From an uncultured Collinsella sp. (GTDB taxonomy: Bacteria; Actinomycetota; Coriobacteriia; Coriobacteriales; Coriobacteriaceae), in NCBI GenBank assembly GCA_900545555.1, contig UQZI01000060.1:1-12971 (forward strand): DNA of 12,971 bases, written 5' to 3'. Shown piece after piece: positions 6,687 through 12,971 of this stretch (positions are counted from its first letter, which is position 1; the number at the start of each line of letters is the position of its first letter). The position numbers and the translations under genes were made by a program. The notes beneath the pieces were generated by a model. That model did not search any database and was not told the origin of the DNA. It saw only the letters and a program-made list of their open reading frames with translations.

Positions 6687-6770
6687 GCGGGCGTGGCGGA
6701 ATTGGTAGACGCGCCAGATTTAGGTTCTGGTGGGATTCCCGTGAAGGTTCGAGTCCTTTCGCCCGCACCA
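6687..6770 (+). tRNA. tRNA-Leu (anticodon TAG)
   Basis: This is an 84-nt class II tRNA with encoded CCA (6768-6770). The acceptor GCGGGCG (6687-6693) pairs with CGCCCGC (6760-6766), with discriminator A6767 as expected for leucine. The anticodon stem is 6714-6718/6726-6730, with TAG at 6721-6723 in loop TTTAGGT. The variable arm contains GGG/CCC (6732-6734 with 6738-6740), and the T loop is TTCGAGT. It reads CUA and other CUN codons. It is followed by tig, an arrangement seen in other actinobacteria. Confidence 0.97.
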
Positions 6771-6807
6771 ACGCATCTGCGTCGGCCCTGGCCGTCGCGA
6801 CTCTTTG

Positions 6808-6837
6808 TTGCATAAAGGTACCAGCACCTCAGATAAG
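6808..6837 (+). promoter_or_regulatory. Possible tig promoter
   Basis: TTGCAT (6808-6813) and GATAAG (6832-6837), 18 bp apart, resemble -35 and -10. This would give a leader of roughly 20 nt before the tig start. No terminator is seen between tRNA-Leu and tig, so read-through from the tRNA promoter is also possible. Confidence 0.35.
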
Positions 6838-6849
6838 CTGGGCAGTATG

Positions 6850-6855
6850 AGGAGG
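6850..6855 (+). promoter_or_regulatory. Ribosome binding site that decides the tig start
   Basis: A full AGGAGG lies six bases before TTG 6862 and three before GTG 6859. In-frame ATG 6847 and TTG 6805 lie upstream of it and have no such site, so the true start is almost certainly one of the two non-ATG codons. Confidence 0.7.
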
Positions 6856-6861
6856 AACGTG

Positions 6862-8160
6862 TTGAACATCACCGCTTCTGACGTCAAGGACGCCAAGCTC
6901 ACCGCTACGGTCACCATCCCGGCCGCCGACGTCGACGCCGCGATCAAGAAGGCCTACAAGGATACCGCCAAGAAGTACCGCTTCCCGGGCTTCCGCGCCG
7001 GCAAGGCTCCCCGTCCGGTCATCGACTCCGCTCTTGGCGCCGAGGCAACCCTCGCTCAGGCCACCAACGACCTGATCGCCGCCAACGAGCCCTCCGTCCT
7101 CAACGAGCTGGACATCGTCCCCACCAAGAACGGTGACTACAAGGAGCTCGACCTCGCCAAGGATCACGAGGACTACACCTACACCGTCGAGTTCTCCCTG
7201 CGTCCTGCTGCCGAGCTCTCTTCCTTCGACGCCGTCGAGATCGAGATGCCCCCTGCGGAGGTCACCGAGTCCGAGATCAACAACCAGGTCGAGATGCTCC
7301 TCAACTACCGTGCCACCTTCGAGGACGTCGAGGGTCGCGCCGTCGAGGCCGAGGACTACGTTACCGTCGACCTCAAGGCCGTCGAGAACGCCGACAACTT
7401 CGCTGCCGAGGGCCGCATGCTCATCGCCGGTAGCGACAGCAACCCCAAGGAGTTCAACGAGGCCCTGATCGGCGCTAACGTTGACGACGTCAAGTCCGTC
7501 ACCTGGACCGACGAGGCCGAGGAGGGCGAGGAGGCCGAGACCCACACCGTCGAGGTCACCGTCAAGGGCATCAAGGTCCGCAACACCCCCGAGCTCACCG
7601 ACGAGCTCGTCAAGTCCGACTTCGGCTTCGACAGCATCGACGCTATGCGCGACGCCATCAAGATCGAGATCGAGCAGGACAAGGCTTCCCGCCTCCCGGC
7701 CGAGAAGGAGAACCGTTGCGTCTCCGCTCTCGCCGAGCGCCTGCAGCTCGACGAGATGGATGCCGACTACGAGCAGTCCGTCTTTGAGGAGCTTGGCCAG
7801 AACTTCCTGTCCAACCTCGCTGCCCGCGGCATGACGCTGGACACCTGGCTGCCCGCTTCCGGCCTGACCATGGAGCAGTTCATCGGCGACCTGCACAAGC
7901 AGGCCAACGACGTTGCCCGTGAGTCCCTGGCGCTCGACGCTCTCGCCCGTGAGCTCAAGATTGAGGTCACCGAGGACGACATCAACGCCGAGTTCGAGAA
8001 GGCCGGCGTCAAGGACGTCGAGGCTTCCAAGGCTGAGTTCATCGCCGATGGCCGCATGCCTGCCGTCCGCGAGTCCATCCGTCGCTCCAAGGCCGTCGAT
8101 CACCTGGTCGAGAACGCCAAGGTGACCGAGGTCGACGAGACCGCCAAGGACGCCGAGTAA
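6862..8160 (+). CDS. tig: Trigger factor, ribosome-associated chaperone
   Basis: The protein has about 432 residues from TTG 6862, the usual trigger factor length. Trigger factor docks at the ribosomal exit tunnel and shields emerging chains. The N-terminal ribosome-binding domain contains the signature FPGFRAGKAP (residues 41-50). A middle FKBP-like segment (about residues 150-235) is followed by RNTPELTDELV and a long helical C-terminal domain. The start was chosen for its spacing from AGGAGG; GTG 6859 is the alternative, and longer versions from 6847 or 6805 lack a ribosome binding site. The FKBP part is diverged: where E. coli has MIPGFEDGIKG this protein has NPKEFNEALIG, with a shortened acidic stretch behind it (EAEEGEEAETH). 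Prolyl isomerase activity may therefore be weak or lost while chaperone activity remains. It precedes clpP and clpX, linking folding and degradation. Confidence 0.96.
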   Translation: MNITASDVKDAKLTATVTIPAADVDAAIKKAYKDTAKKYRFPGFRAGKAPRPVIDSALGAEATLAQATNDLIAANEPSVLNELDIVPTKNGDYKELDLAKDHEDYTYTVEFSLRPAAELSSFDAVEIEMPPAEVTESEINNQVEMLLNYRATFEDVEGRAVEAEDYVTVDLKAVENADNFAAEGRMLIAGSDSNPKEFNEALIGANVDDVKSVTWTDEAEEGEEAETHTVEVTVKGIKVRNTPELTDELVKSDFGFDSIDAMRDAIKIEIEQDKASRLPAEKENRCVSALAERLQLDEMDADYEQSVFEELGQNFLSNLAARGMTLDTWLPASGLTMEQFIGDLHKQANDVARESLALDALARELKIEVTEDDINAEFEKAGVKDVEASKAEFIADGRMPAVRESIRRSKAVDHLVENAKVTEVDETAKDAE

Positions 8161-8173
8161 TTCTCGCCACCTT

Positions 8174-8183
8174 GCTCGCGAGC
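8174..8183. promoter_or_regulatory. 10-bp palindrome between tig and clpP
   Basis: GCTCGCGAGC is a perfect palindrome 13 bp after the tig stop and upstream of the possible clpP promoter. It could be an operator; the CGC...GCG theme loosely recalls ClgR-type sites of actinobacteria, but the spacing differs. It is short, so chance is possible. Confidence 0.2.
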
Positions 8184-8206
8184 GCATGCATGTGCCCGTG
8201 ATGGGG

Positions 8207-8212
8207 TAAAGT
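8207..8212 (+). promoter_or_regulatory. Possible clpP promoter (-10)
   Basis: TAAAGT, preceded by GG, resembles the GGTAAAAT and GGTACACT boxes seen before selC and the hydroxylase operon. TTATAC (8212-8217) is an alternative. No clear -35 is visible. If it is used, the hairpins at 8218-8231 and 8237-8277 lie in the clpP leader. Confidence 0.3.
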
Positions 8213-8217
8213 TATAC

Positions 8218-8280
8218 ACCGGTTATCCGGTTGCTTCGTACGGTGCCAGCCAATGCATAGCATGCGGGCACCGTACGTTT
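8218..8280 (+). other. Two hairpins between tig and clpP: weak terminator or clpP leader structure
   Basis: ACCGG-TTAT-CCGGT (8218-8231) forms a small hairpin. Just after it, CGTACGGTGCC (8237-8247) pairs perfectly with GGCACCGTACG (8267-8277). The loop holds a further ATGC/GCAT mini-hairpin (8253-8256 with 8260-8263). Only three T residues follow, so the larger stem is a poor terminator. It may insulate tig from clpP or act in the clpP 5' leader. Confidence 0.6.
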
Positions 8281-8322
8281 ATCTAGAACCACTATTGGTC
8301 CGTAAGAGAAATGGAGATGCGT

Positions 8323-8943
8323 ATGATCGCTAAGTTCGATTCCGCCCTCGTGCCATACGTTATCGAGCAGACGCCGCGCGGCGAGCGCAGCTACGATATC
8401 TATTCGCGCCTGCTCAACGACCGCATCATCTTCTTGGGCGAGGAGATCAACTCCGTCAGCGCCAACCTGGTCGTTGCCCAGCTGCTGCATCTTGAGAGCC
8501 AGGATGCCGAGAAGGATATCTCGCTCTACATCAATTCGCCCGGTGGCGAGGTTTACTCTGGCCTGGCGATTCTTGACACCATGAACTTCATCAAGCCGCA
8601 GGTCTCCACCATCTGCGTCGGTATGGCCGCGTCTATGGCTGCCGTGCTGCTTTCGGCCGGCGCCAAGGGCAAGCGCTTCTGCCTGCCGCACTCCAAGGTC
8701 ATGATTCACCAGCCCAGCGGCGGTGCCCAGGGCCAGCAGACCGAGATCGAGATCGTTGCCGAGGAGATCAAGAAGACCCGCCGCGAGCTCAACCAGATCC
8801 TGTCCGATGCCTCGGGCCAGCCGATCGAGAAGGTCCAGGCCGACACCGAGCGCGACAACTACCTGACCGCTGCCGAGGCCCTCGACTACGGCCTGATCGA
8901 CCGTATCGTCACCTCGCGCGATCTCGCCGCGAAGGACGCCTAG
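8323..8943 (+). CDS. clpP: ATP-dependent Clp protease proteolytic subunit ClpP
   Basis: This is a 206-residue serine peptidase of normal ClpP size. It assembles into a double heptameric barrel and degrades proteins fed to it by ClpX. The triad is visible: Ser104 in GMAASMAAV, His129 in MIHQPSGG and Asp178 in ERDNYL. SPGGEVYSG forms the substrate-binding strand region, and the N-terminus has the family's LVPYVIEQTPRGERSYDIYSRLL. ATG 8323 was chosen because GGAG (8313-8316) lies six bases before it. ATG 8311 (four residues longer) has only a weak site, so the start is not fully settled. clpX begins one base after the TAG stop, so the two are co-translated. Many actinobacteria carry a clpP1-clpP2 pair at this place; here there is one gene. 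Confidence 0.96.
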   Translation: MIAKFDSALVPYVIEQTPRGERSYDIYSRLLNDRIIFLGEEINSVSANLVVAQLLHLESQDAEKDISLYINSPGGEVYSGLAILDTMNFIKPQVSTICVGMAASMAAVLLSAGAKGKRFCLPHSKVMIHQPSGGAQGQQTEIEIVAEEIKKTRRELNQILSDASGQPIEKVQADTERDNYLTAAEALDYGLIDRIVTSRDLAAKDA

Positions 8944-8944
8944 G

Positions 8945-10351
8945 ATGGCAGGAAACATGCAGGACAACTTTGACGAGAATGGCAACCCCATCCGCTGCTC
9001 CTTCTGCGGAAAAGAGCAGGGGCAGGTCCGTCGCCTCGTAAAGGGTCCGACCAACATCTTTATCTGTGACGAGTGCGTCGCCGCCTGTTCCGAGATTCTG
9101 GAGGAGTCGCTGGCTTCGGACTTTATGGACGCTGCCCGCAACGGCAAGCTGCCGGGCTTCCTCAACGACCACGGCCAGGCTGCATCCCAGCCCGCCGCGG
9201 ACCCCGAGACCGAGGGTTTTGAGCTCGAGGACGATCGCCAGGTCATCACGCACGTGCCGACGCCGCACGAGATCTATGACGAGCTTTCGGCCTATGTTAT
9301 GGGTCAGGAGGACGCCAAGCGCGCCATGTCGGTGGCCGTGTACAACCACTATCGCCGCGTGATTGAGGGCGGCGCTGCGGTGTCTGCCTTTGATGACGAC
9401 ATGGGCTCGCAGTTCGATGACGATATGGACGAGGTAGAGCTCGCCAAGTCCAACATCCTGCTGCTCGGTCCCACCGGTACCGGTAAGACCCTGCTGGCCC
9501 AGACGCTCGCGCGCATTCTTGAGGTGCCGTTTGCTATCGCCGATGCCACCGCGCTCACCGAGGCCGGCTATGTGGGCGAGGACGTGGAGAACATCCTACT
9601 CAAGCTCATCAATGCTGCCGATGGCGACATTGAGCGCGCTCAGGTGGGCATTATCTACGTGGACGAGATTGATAAGATCGCCCGCAAGGCCGAGAATCTC
9701 TCCATCACCCGCGATGTCTCGGGCGAGGGCGTTCAGCAGGCACTGCTTAAGATTCTTGAGGGCACGGTGGCCAGCGTTCCGCCCACCGGCGGCCGCAAGC
9801 ATCCCCAACAGGAGCTGCTGCAGATCGACACGACGAACATCCTGTTCATCTGCGGCGGTGCTTTTGTGGGTCTGGATAAGATCATTGCCGATCGCGTGGG
9901 CAACAAGGGCGTGGGCTTTAACTCCGAGATCGCCGGCCCCACCTCGGTCGACGAGAACGACCTGCTGCGCCAGGTGCTCCCGCAGGACCTCAACGCCTTT
10001 GGCATGATCCCCGAGTTTGTGGGCCGTACGCCCGTCGTCACCCAGACGCAGGCGCTTGACGAGGACGACCTGGTGTCGATCCTGATCGAGCCCAAGAACG
10101 CTGTGGTGCGACAGTACCGCAAGATGTTCCAGCTCGAGGATGTCGATCTTGAGTTTGAGGACGCGGCCCTGCACGAGATCGCCCGCATGGCGCTTGCCCG
10201 CAAGACCGGCGCCCGCGGCCTGCGCGCCATCTGCGAGGACGTGCTGCAACAGACGATGTTCGACCTCCCCAGCGAGGAAGGCGTTGCCAAGGTCGTCGTA
10301 ACCGAAGCGGCGGTTAAGGGCGAAGAACAGCCCCAACGCATCTACGGCTAA
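8945..10351 (+). CDS. clpX: ATP-dependent Clp protease ATP-binding subunit ClpX
   Basis: This 468-residue AAA+ unfoldase threads tagged proteins into ClpP. The N-terminal zinc domain has Cys18, Cys21, Cys41 and Cys44. The AAA+ core shows Walker A GPTGTGKT (175-182), the pore loop GYVGED (208-213), Walker B IIYVDEID (236-243), and sensor-2 GARGLRAI (422-429). The ClpP-docking loop is KGVGFNSE, with VGF in place of E. coli's IGF. The protein is some 40 residues longer than E. coli ClpX (424), because of a longer linker after the zinc domain and an acidic insert before Walker A (about 143-166). The insert repeats FDDDM twice at an 8-residue interval. ATG 8945 has AAGGA (8932-8936) eight bases upstream, inside clpP. 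The alternative ATG 8957 is less well placed. A terminator at 10375-10409 ends the unit. Confidence 0.97.
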   Translation: MAGNMQDNFDENGNPIRCSFCGKEQGQVRRLVKGPTNIFICDECVAACSEILEESLASDFMDAARNGKLPGFLNDHGQAASQPAADPETEGFELEDDRQVITHVPTPHEIYDELSAYVMGQEDAKRAMSVAVYNHYRRVIEGGAAVSAFDDDMGSQFDDDMDEVELAKSNILLLGPTGTGKTLLAQTLARILEVPFAIADATALTEAGYVGEDVENILLKLINAADGDIERAQVGIIYVDEIDKIARKAENLSITRDVSGEGVQQALLKILEGTVASVPPTGGRKHPQQELLQIDTTNILFICGGAFVGLDKIIADRVGNKGVGFNSEIAGPTSVDENDLLRQVLPQDLNAFGMIPEFVGRTPVVTQTQALDEDDLVSILIEPKNAVVRQYRKMFQLEDVDLEFEDAALHEIARMALARKTGARGLRAICEDVLQQTMFDLPSEEGVAKVVVTEAAVKGEEQPQRIYG

Positions 10352-10374
10352 AACCTGTCAAAACGTTTTTGTCG

Positions 10375-10409
10375 ATAGCCTCCGACCACCTGCGGCCGGA
10401 GGCTATTTT
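10375..10409 (+). terminator. Rho-independent terminator after clpX
   Basis: ATAGCCTCCG (10375-10384) pairs with CGGAGGCTAT (10397-10406), with CC/GG inside after an A-C mismatch. A short T-run and an AT-rich tail follow. It closes the tig-clpP-clpX block 23 bp after the clpX stop. Confidence 0.92.
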
Positions 10410-10437
10410 ATATATACGCAATAACCCCAACTACCTG

Positions 10438-10446
10438 TGTTATTCT
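10438..10446 (+). promoter_or_regulatory. valS promoter, extended -10
   Basis: TGT plus TATTCT (-10 at 10441-10446) follows the clpX terminator. It predicts a start near 10453 and a leader of roughly 110 nt before valS. No good -35 is seen. Confidence 0.45.
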
Positions 10447-10501
10447 GTGTGTTTGTTTAAGCCTCAGCGAATTCATTCAGACTGAAGTAATCGATACCTA
10501 A

Positions 10502-10555
10502 GGGGAGGAATGCAGACCCTAGCGGGCCTACATTCCTCCCCGACGGGCAAGGGAG
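10502..10555 (+). promoter_or_regulatory. valS leader hairpin with a competing pairing to the valS ribosome binding site
   Basis: GGGGAGGAATG (10502-10512) pairs perfectly with CATTCCTCCCC (10531-10541). The loop can extend the stem through AG/CT and CCC/GGG pairs to a TAGC tetraloop, with two mismatches. CTCCC (10536-10540) in the right arm is also the exact complement of the valS ribosome binding site GGGAG (10551-10555). The two pairings exclude each other. No T-run follows, so any control would act on translation. No T-box sequence was found. The pairings are visible; regulation is inferred. Confidence 0.6.
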
Positions 10556-10561
10556 AGATAT

Positions 10562-12971
10562 ATGGAAGAAATGCCCAAGAACTACGATCCATCGACCAAC
10601 GAGCCGGCGATCTTGCAGAAGTGGCTCGACGACGGCTACTACAAGCGCCGCGAGGGCGTGGGCGATTGCACCGTCACCATTCCGCCTCCCAACGTGACCG
10701 GCAAGCTCCACATGGGCCACGCCACCGACGACTCCATCCAGGACGCCATCATCCGTATGGCCCGCATGCGCGGCAAGTCCACGCGCTGGGTGCTCGGCAC
10801 CGACCACGCCGGTATCGCTACGCAGACCAAGGTCGACAAGAAGCTCAAGAGCGAGGGCATCAGCCGCCTGGAGATCGGTCGCGACAAGTTTGTCGACGCC
10901 TGCTGGGACTGGACCCACGAGTACGGCGGCATCATCGTCGAGCAGATCAAGCGCATGGGCTGCTCCGTCGACTTCGACAACGAGCGCTTCACCATGGACG
11001 AGGATTACGCCCAGGCCGTGCGTAAGGTCTTCTGCGACTGGTACCACGACGGCCTGATCTATCGCGGCAAGCGCATCGTCAACTGGTGCCCCAACTGCAC
11101 CACCGCCATCTCGGACGACGAGGCCGAGTATAAGGACGAGAAGGGCCACCTGTGGCACCTGCGCTACCCGCTGACCGAGCCGGTTAACGGCCAGGACTAC
11201 ATCGTCGTCGCCACCACGCGCCCCGAGACCATGCTCGGCGATACGGGCGTTGCCGTCTCCCCGAAGGACCCCGAGAAGGCCGCCTTTGTGGGTAAGACCG
11301 TCAAGCTCCCCATCGTCGACCGCGAGATCCCCATCTTTGAGGATTGGCATGTCGACGCCAACTTTGGCTCCGGCTTCGTCAAGGTCACCCCGGCCCACGA
11401 CCCCAACGACTACGCCATGGGTCAGGCCCACGACCTGCCGCAGATCAACATCTTCGACGAGCACGCGGTGGTCGTCGAGGGCTACGGCGAGTTCACTGGC
11501 ATGAACCGCGACGAGTGCCGCGAGGCCGTCATCAAGTGGTTCGACGAGCACGGCCTGCTCGACCACGTCGAAGAGCTCGACCACTCCGTCATGCACTGCT
11601 ACCGTTGCGACTCCGCACTGGAGCCGTGGCTGTCCGAGCAGTGGTTCGTGGCCGTCGATAAGCTCAAGGGGCCGGCGCTCGACGCCGTCAACTCCGGCAA
11701 GGTCACCTTCCACCCCGCGCGCTGGACGCAGACCTACACCACCTGGATGGAGAACCTCAAGGACTGGTGCATCAGCCGCCAGCTGTGGTGGGGCCACCGC
11801 ATCCCCGTGTTCTACTGCGAGGACTGCGGCTGGGAGGACGCCCTCACCGAGGATACCGACGTGTGCCCCAAGTGCGGCGGTCATCACGTGCATCAGGACG
11901 AGAACGTGCTGGACACCTGGTTCAGCTCGCAGCTGTGGACCTTCGCCACGCAGGGCTGGCCGCAAAAGCCGGAGCTGCTCGAGGGGCATCACCCCACGAC
12001 GGCGCTGGTCACCGCGCGCGACATCATCGCGCTGTGGGTCGCCCGCATGGTCATGAGCTCGCTGTACTTCCTGGACGAGGTGCCGTTTAAGGACGTCGTC
12101 ATCTACCCGACGATCCTTGCCAAGGACGGCAGCCGCATGTCCAAGTCCAAGGGCAACGGCGTTGACCCCATGGACCTCATCGGTATGTACGGTGCTGACG
12201 CCATGCGTTACAACCTGCTCACGCTGTGCACTAACAACCAGGACGTCAAGTTCGACGCGAACATCGATAAGAAGACCAAGAAGCTCATCGACAGCCCGCG
12301 CACCGAGCAGGCCAAGAGCTTTGTGACCAAGATCTGGAACGCCAGCCGCTTCCTGCTCATGAACATGGAGGGCTACACGCCCGGCGAGCCCGTCGTTGAG
12401 ACGCCGGCCGACGCCTGGATGTTCAGCCGCCTGGCCAAGGCCGTGAAGATGGTCACCGAGGGTATTGAGAAGTACACCTTTGGCGACATGGCGCGCGGCG
12501 TGCAGCAGTTCTTCTGGAACGAGGTCTGTGACTGGTACGTCGAGGTCACCAAGGCTCGCCTGAAGGGCGAGGGCCGTCTGCAGGCGCAGCGCAACCTGAT
12601 CTTTGTGCTTGACACCTCCATTCGCCTGATGCACCCGCTCATGCCGTTTGTCACCGAGGAGATCTGGGACAACATGCCGGCAAGCGTTCTCGACCTGGAT
12701 GCCGAGGGCAACGTGGACCGCGCCGAGGCGCTCATGATCGCCAAGTGGCCCGAGCCCGCCGACTACGCTAAGTATGTTGACGAGGACGCCGAGCGCGCGT
12801 TTGAGCTGTGCCGCACCGTCGTGTCTGCCGCCCGCGCCACGCGTTCGCGCTATCGCTTGAGCCCCAAGGCCGAGCTCGACGTGGTCGTGCGCGCCGGCGC
12901 CGAGGACATCGAGGCCGACGGCCCCGTCTTTGAGGTCACCACCGATCCCGACAGCTTCAACGACGTCGTCA
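10562..12971 (+). CDS. valS: Valyl-tRNA synthetase (3' end outside window)
   Basis: The frame stays open from ATG 10562 to the window end: 803 residues of a family usually near 880, so roughly the last tenth is missing. The enzyme charges tRNA-Val and edits mischarged threonine. Class I motifs are PPPNVTGKLHMGHA, with HMGH at 50-53 as the HIGH box, and RMSKSKGN at 525-532, with Arg in place of the first Lys of KMSKS. The editing-domain motif TTRPETMLGDTGVAV, the GTDHAGIATQ block and a CEDCG...CPKCGG zinc knuckle are present. The later DTWFSS and the anticodon-domain helices (WNASRFLLMNM, MHPLMPFVTEEIW) also match ValRS. ATG 10562 has GGGAG (10551-10555) six bases upstream. It stands alone behind its own promoter and leader. 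Confidence 0.96.
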   Translation, partial: MEEMPKNYDPSTNEPAILQKWLDDGYYKRREGVGDCTVTIPPPNVTGKLHMGHATDDSIQDAIIRMARMRGKSTRWVLGTDHAGIATQTKVDKKLKSEGISRLEIGRDKFVDACWDWTHEYGGIIVEQIKRMGCSVDFDNERFTMDEDYAQAVRKVFCDWYHDGLIYRGKRIVNWCPNCTTAISDDEAEYKDEKGHLWHLRYPLTEPVNGQDYIVVATTRPETMLGDTGVAVSPKDPEKAAFVGKTVKLPIVDREIPIFEDWHVDANFGSGFVKVTPAHDPNDYAMGQAHDLPQINIFDEHAVVVEGYGEFTGMNRDECREAVIKWFDEHGLLDHVEELDHSVMHCYRCDSALEPWLSEQWFVAVDKLKGPALDAVNSGKVTFHPARWTQTYTTWMENLKDWCISRQLWWGHRIPVFYCEDCGWEDALTEDTDVCPKCGGHHVHQDENVLDTWFSSQLWTFATQGWPQKPELLEGHHPTTALVTARDIIALWVARMVMSSLYFLDEVPFKDVVIYPTILAKDGSRMSKSKGNGVDPMDLIGMYGADAMRYNLLTLCTNNQDVKFDANIDKKTKKLIDSPRTEQAKSFVTKIWNASRFLLMNMEGYTPGEPVVETPADAWMFSRLAKAVKMVTEGIEKYTFGDMARGVQQFFWNEVCDWYVEVTKARLKGEGRLQAQRNLIFVLDTSIRLMHPLMPFVTEEIWDNMPASVLDLDAEGNVDRAEALMIAKWPEPADYAKYVDEDAERAFELCRTVVSAARATRSRYRLSPKAELDVVVRAGAEDIEADGPVFEVTTDPDSFNDVV

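Noticed and set aside
6805..6861. Longer tig start at TTG 6805 or ATG 6847
   Set aside because: Both lie upstream of the AGGAGG site, and the extra residues do not resemble trigger factor N-termini.
6829..8187. 452-codon open frame antisense to tig
   Set aside because: It covers exactly the tig gene in the mirrored codon phase and is rich in Val, Leu, Gly and Asp with no known domain.
10359..10371. CAAAACGTTTTTG palindrome after clpX
   Set aside because: It is a weak AT-rich stem with no loop, and the strong terminator just behind it explains transcript end.
10447..10561. T-box riboswitch in the valS leader
   Set aside because: The leader is too short for a standard T-box, and I find neither the conserved T-box sequence nor a convincing specifier loop.
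10510..11025. + strand frame starting in the valS leader after GGGGAGG
   Set aside because: The putative ribosome binding site is only one base from the ATG, the start is buried in a perfect hairpin, and the frame overlaps valS out of phase with an Arg/His-rich nonsense sequence.
10457..12634. 725-codon open frame on the - strand across valS
   Set aside because: Same shadow effect; it runs antisense to conserved ValRS motifs and through the clear valS leader hairpin.
1..12971. In-frame selenocysteine TGA codons, CRISPR arrays, prophage or insertion sequence genes
   Set aside because: Each protein gene ends at TAA or TAG with no internal TGA needing read-through. I found no regularly spaced repeats, and there is no transposase, integrase or phage gene in any frame.

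Overview
The window is GC-rich bacterial chromosome. Codons mostly end in G or C, and all seven protein genes whose stop is visible, plus both tRNAs, lie on the + strand. The gene content points to the Actinomycetota, most likely a gut Coriobacteriia of the Collinsella type: a single clpP next to tig, clpX and valS, a tRNA-Leu before tig, and an anaerobe's set of selenium and molybdenum enzymes. The phylum is fairly secure. The genus is an inference from gene style and is not proven.

Region 1 (1-1043) is a selenocysteine-decoding locus. It holds the 3' end of selB (the selenocysteine-specific elongation factor, cut by the window edge) and, 214 bp later, selC (tRNA-Sec, anticodon TCA). Between them sits a striking 162-bp imperfect inverted repeat with arms of 32 nt, which no gene explains. 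Just after selC comes a long G/T-rich hairpin without a T-run, more like a REP element than a terminator.

Region 2 (1044-2737) carries gdhA (NADP-type glutamate dehydrogenase), with a GC hairpin in its leader and a clear rho-independent terminator behind it.

Region 3 (2768-6599) is a two-gene molybdenum hydroxylase operon. A FAD-binding subunit overlaps by one base a 943-residue subunit in which the [2Fe-2S] part and the molybdopterin part are fused. Its motifs match the E. coli XdhD/YgfN and selenium-linked 'Mo/Fe-S' branch rather than classical xanthine dehydrogenase.

Region 4 (6659-12971) is a conserved proteostasis block: tRNA-Leu(TAG), tig (trigger factor), clpP and clpX (ClpXP protease), a terminator, then valS (valyl-tRNA synthetase, cut by the window end). 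Trigger factor meets new chains at the ribosome, and ClpXP removes failed ones. valS has its own promoter and a leader that could fold in two mutually exclusive ways around its ribosome binding site.

Recurrent design features are extended -10 promoters (TGN followed by TANNNT) with no good -35, two terminators with the same apical architecture, and no TGA among the seven visible stop codons in a genome that decodes UGA as selenocysteine. I see no CRISPR array, prophage, insertion sequence or defence system. The best candidates for something undescribed are the selB-selC inverted-repeat element and the valS leader.
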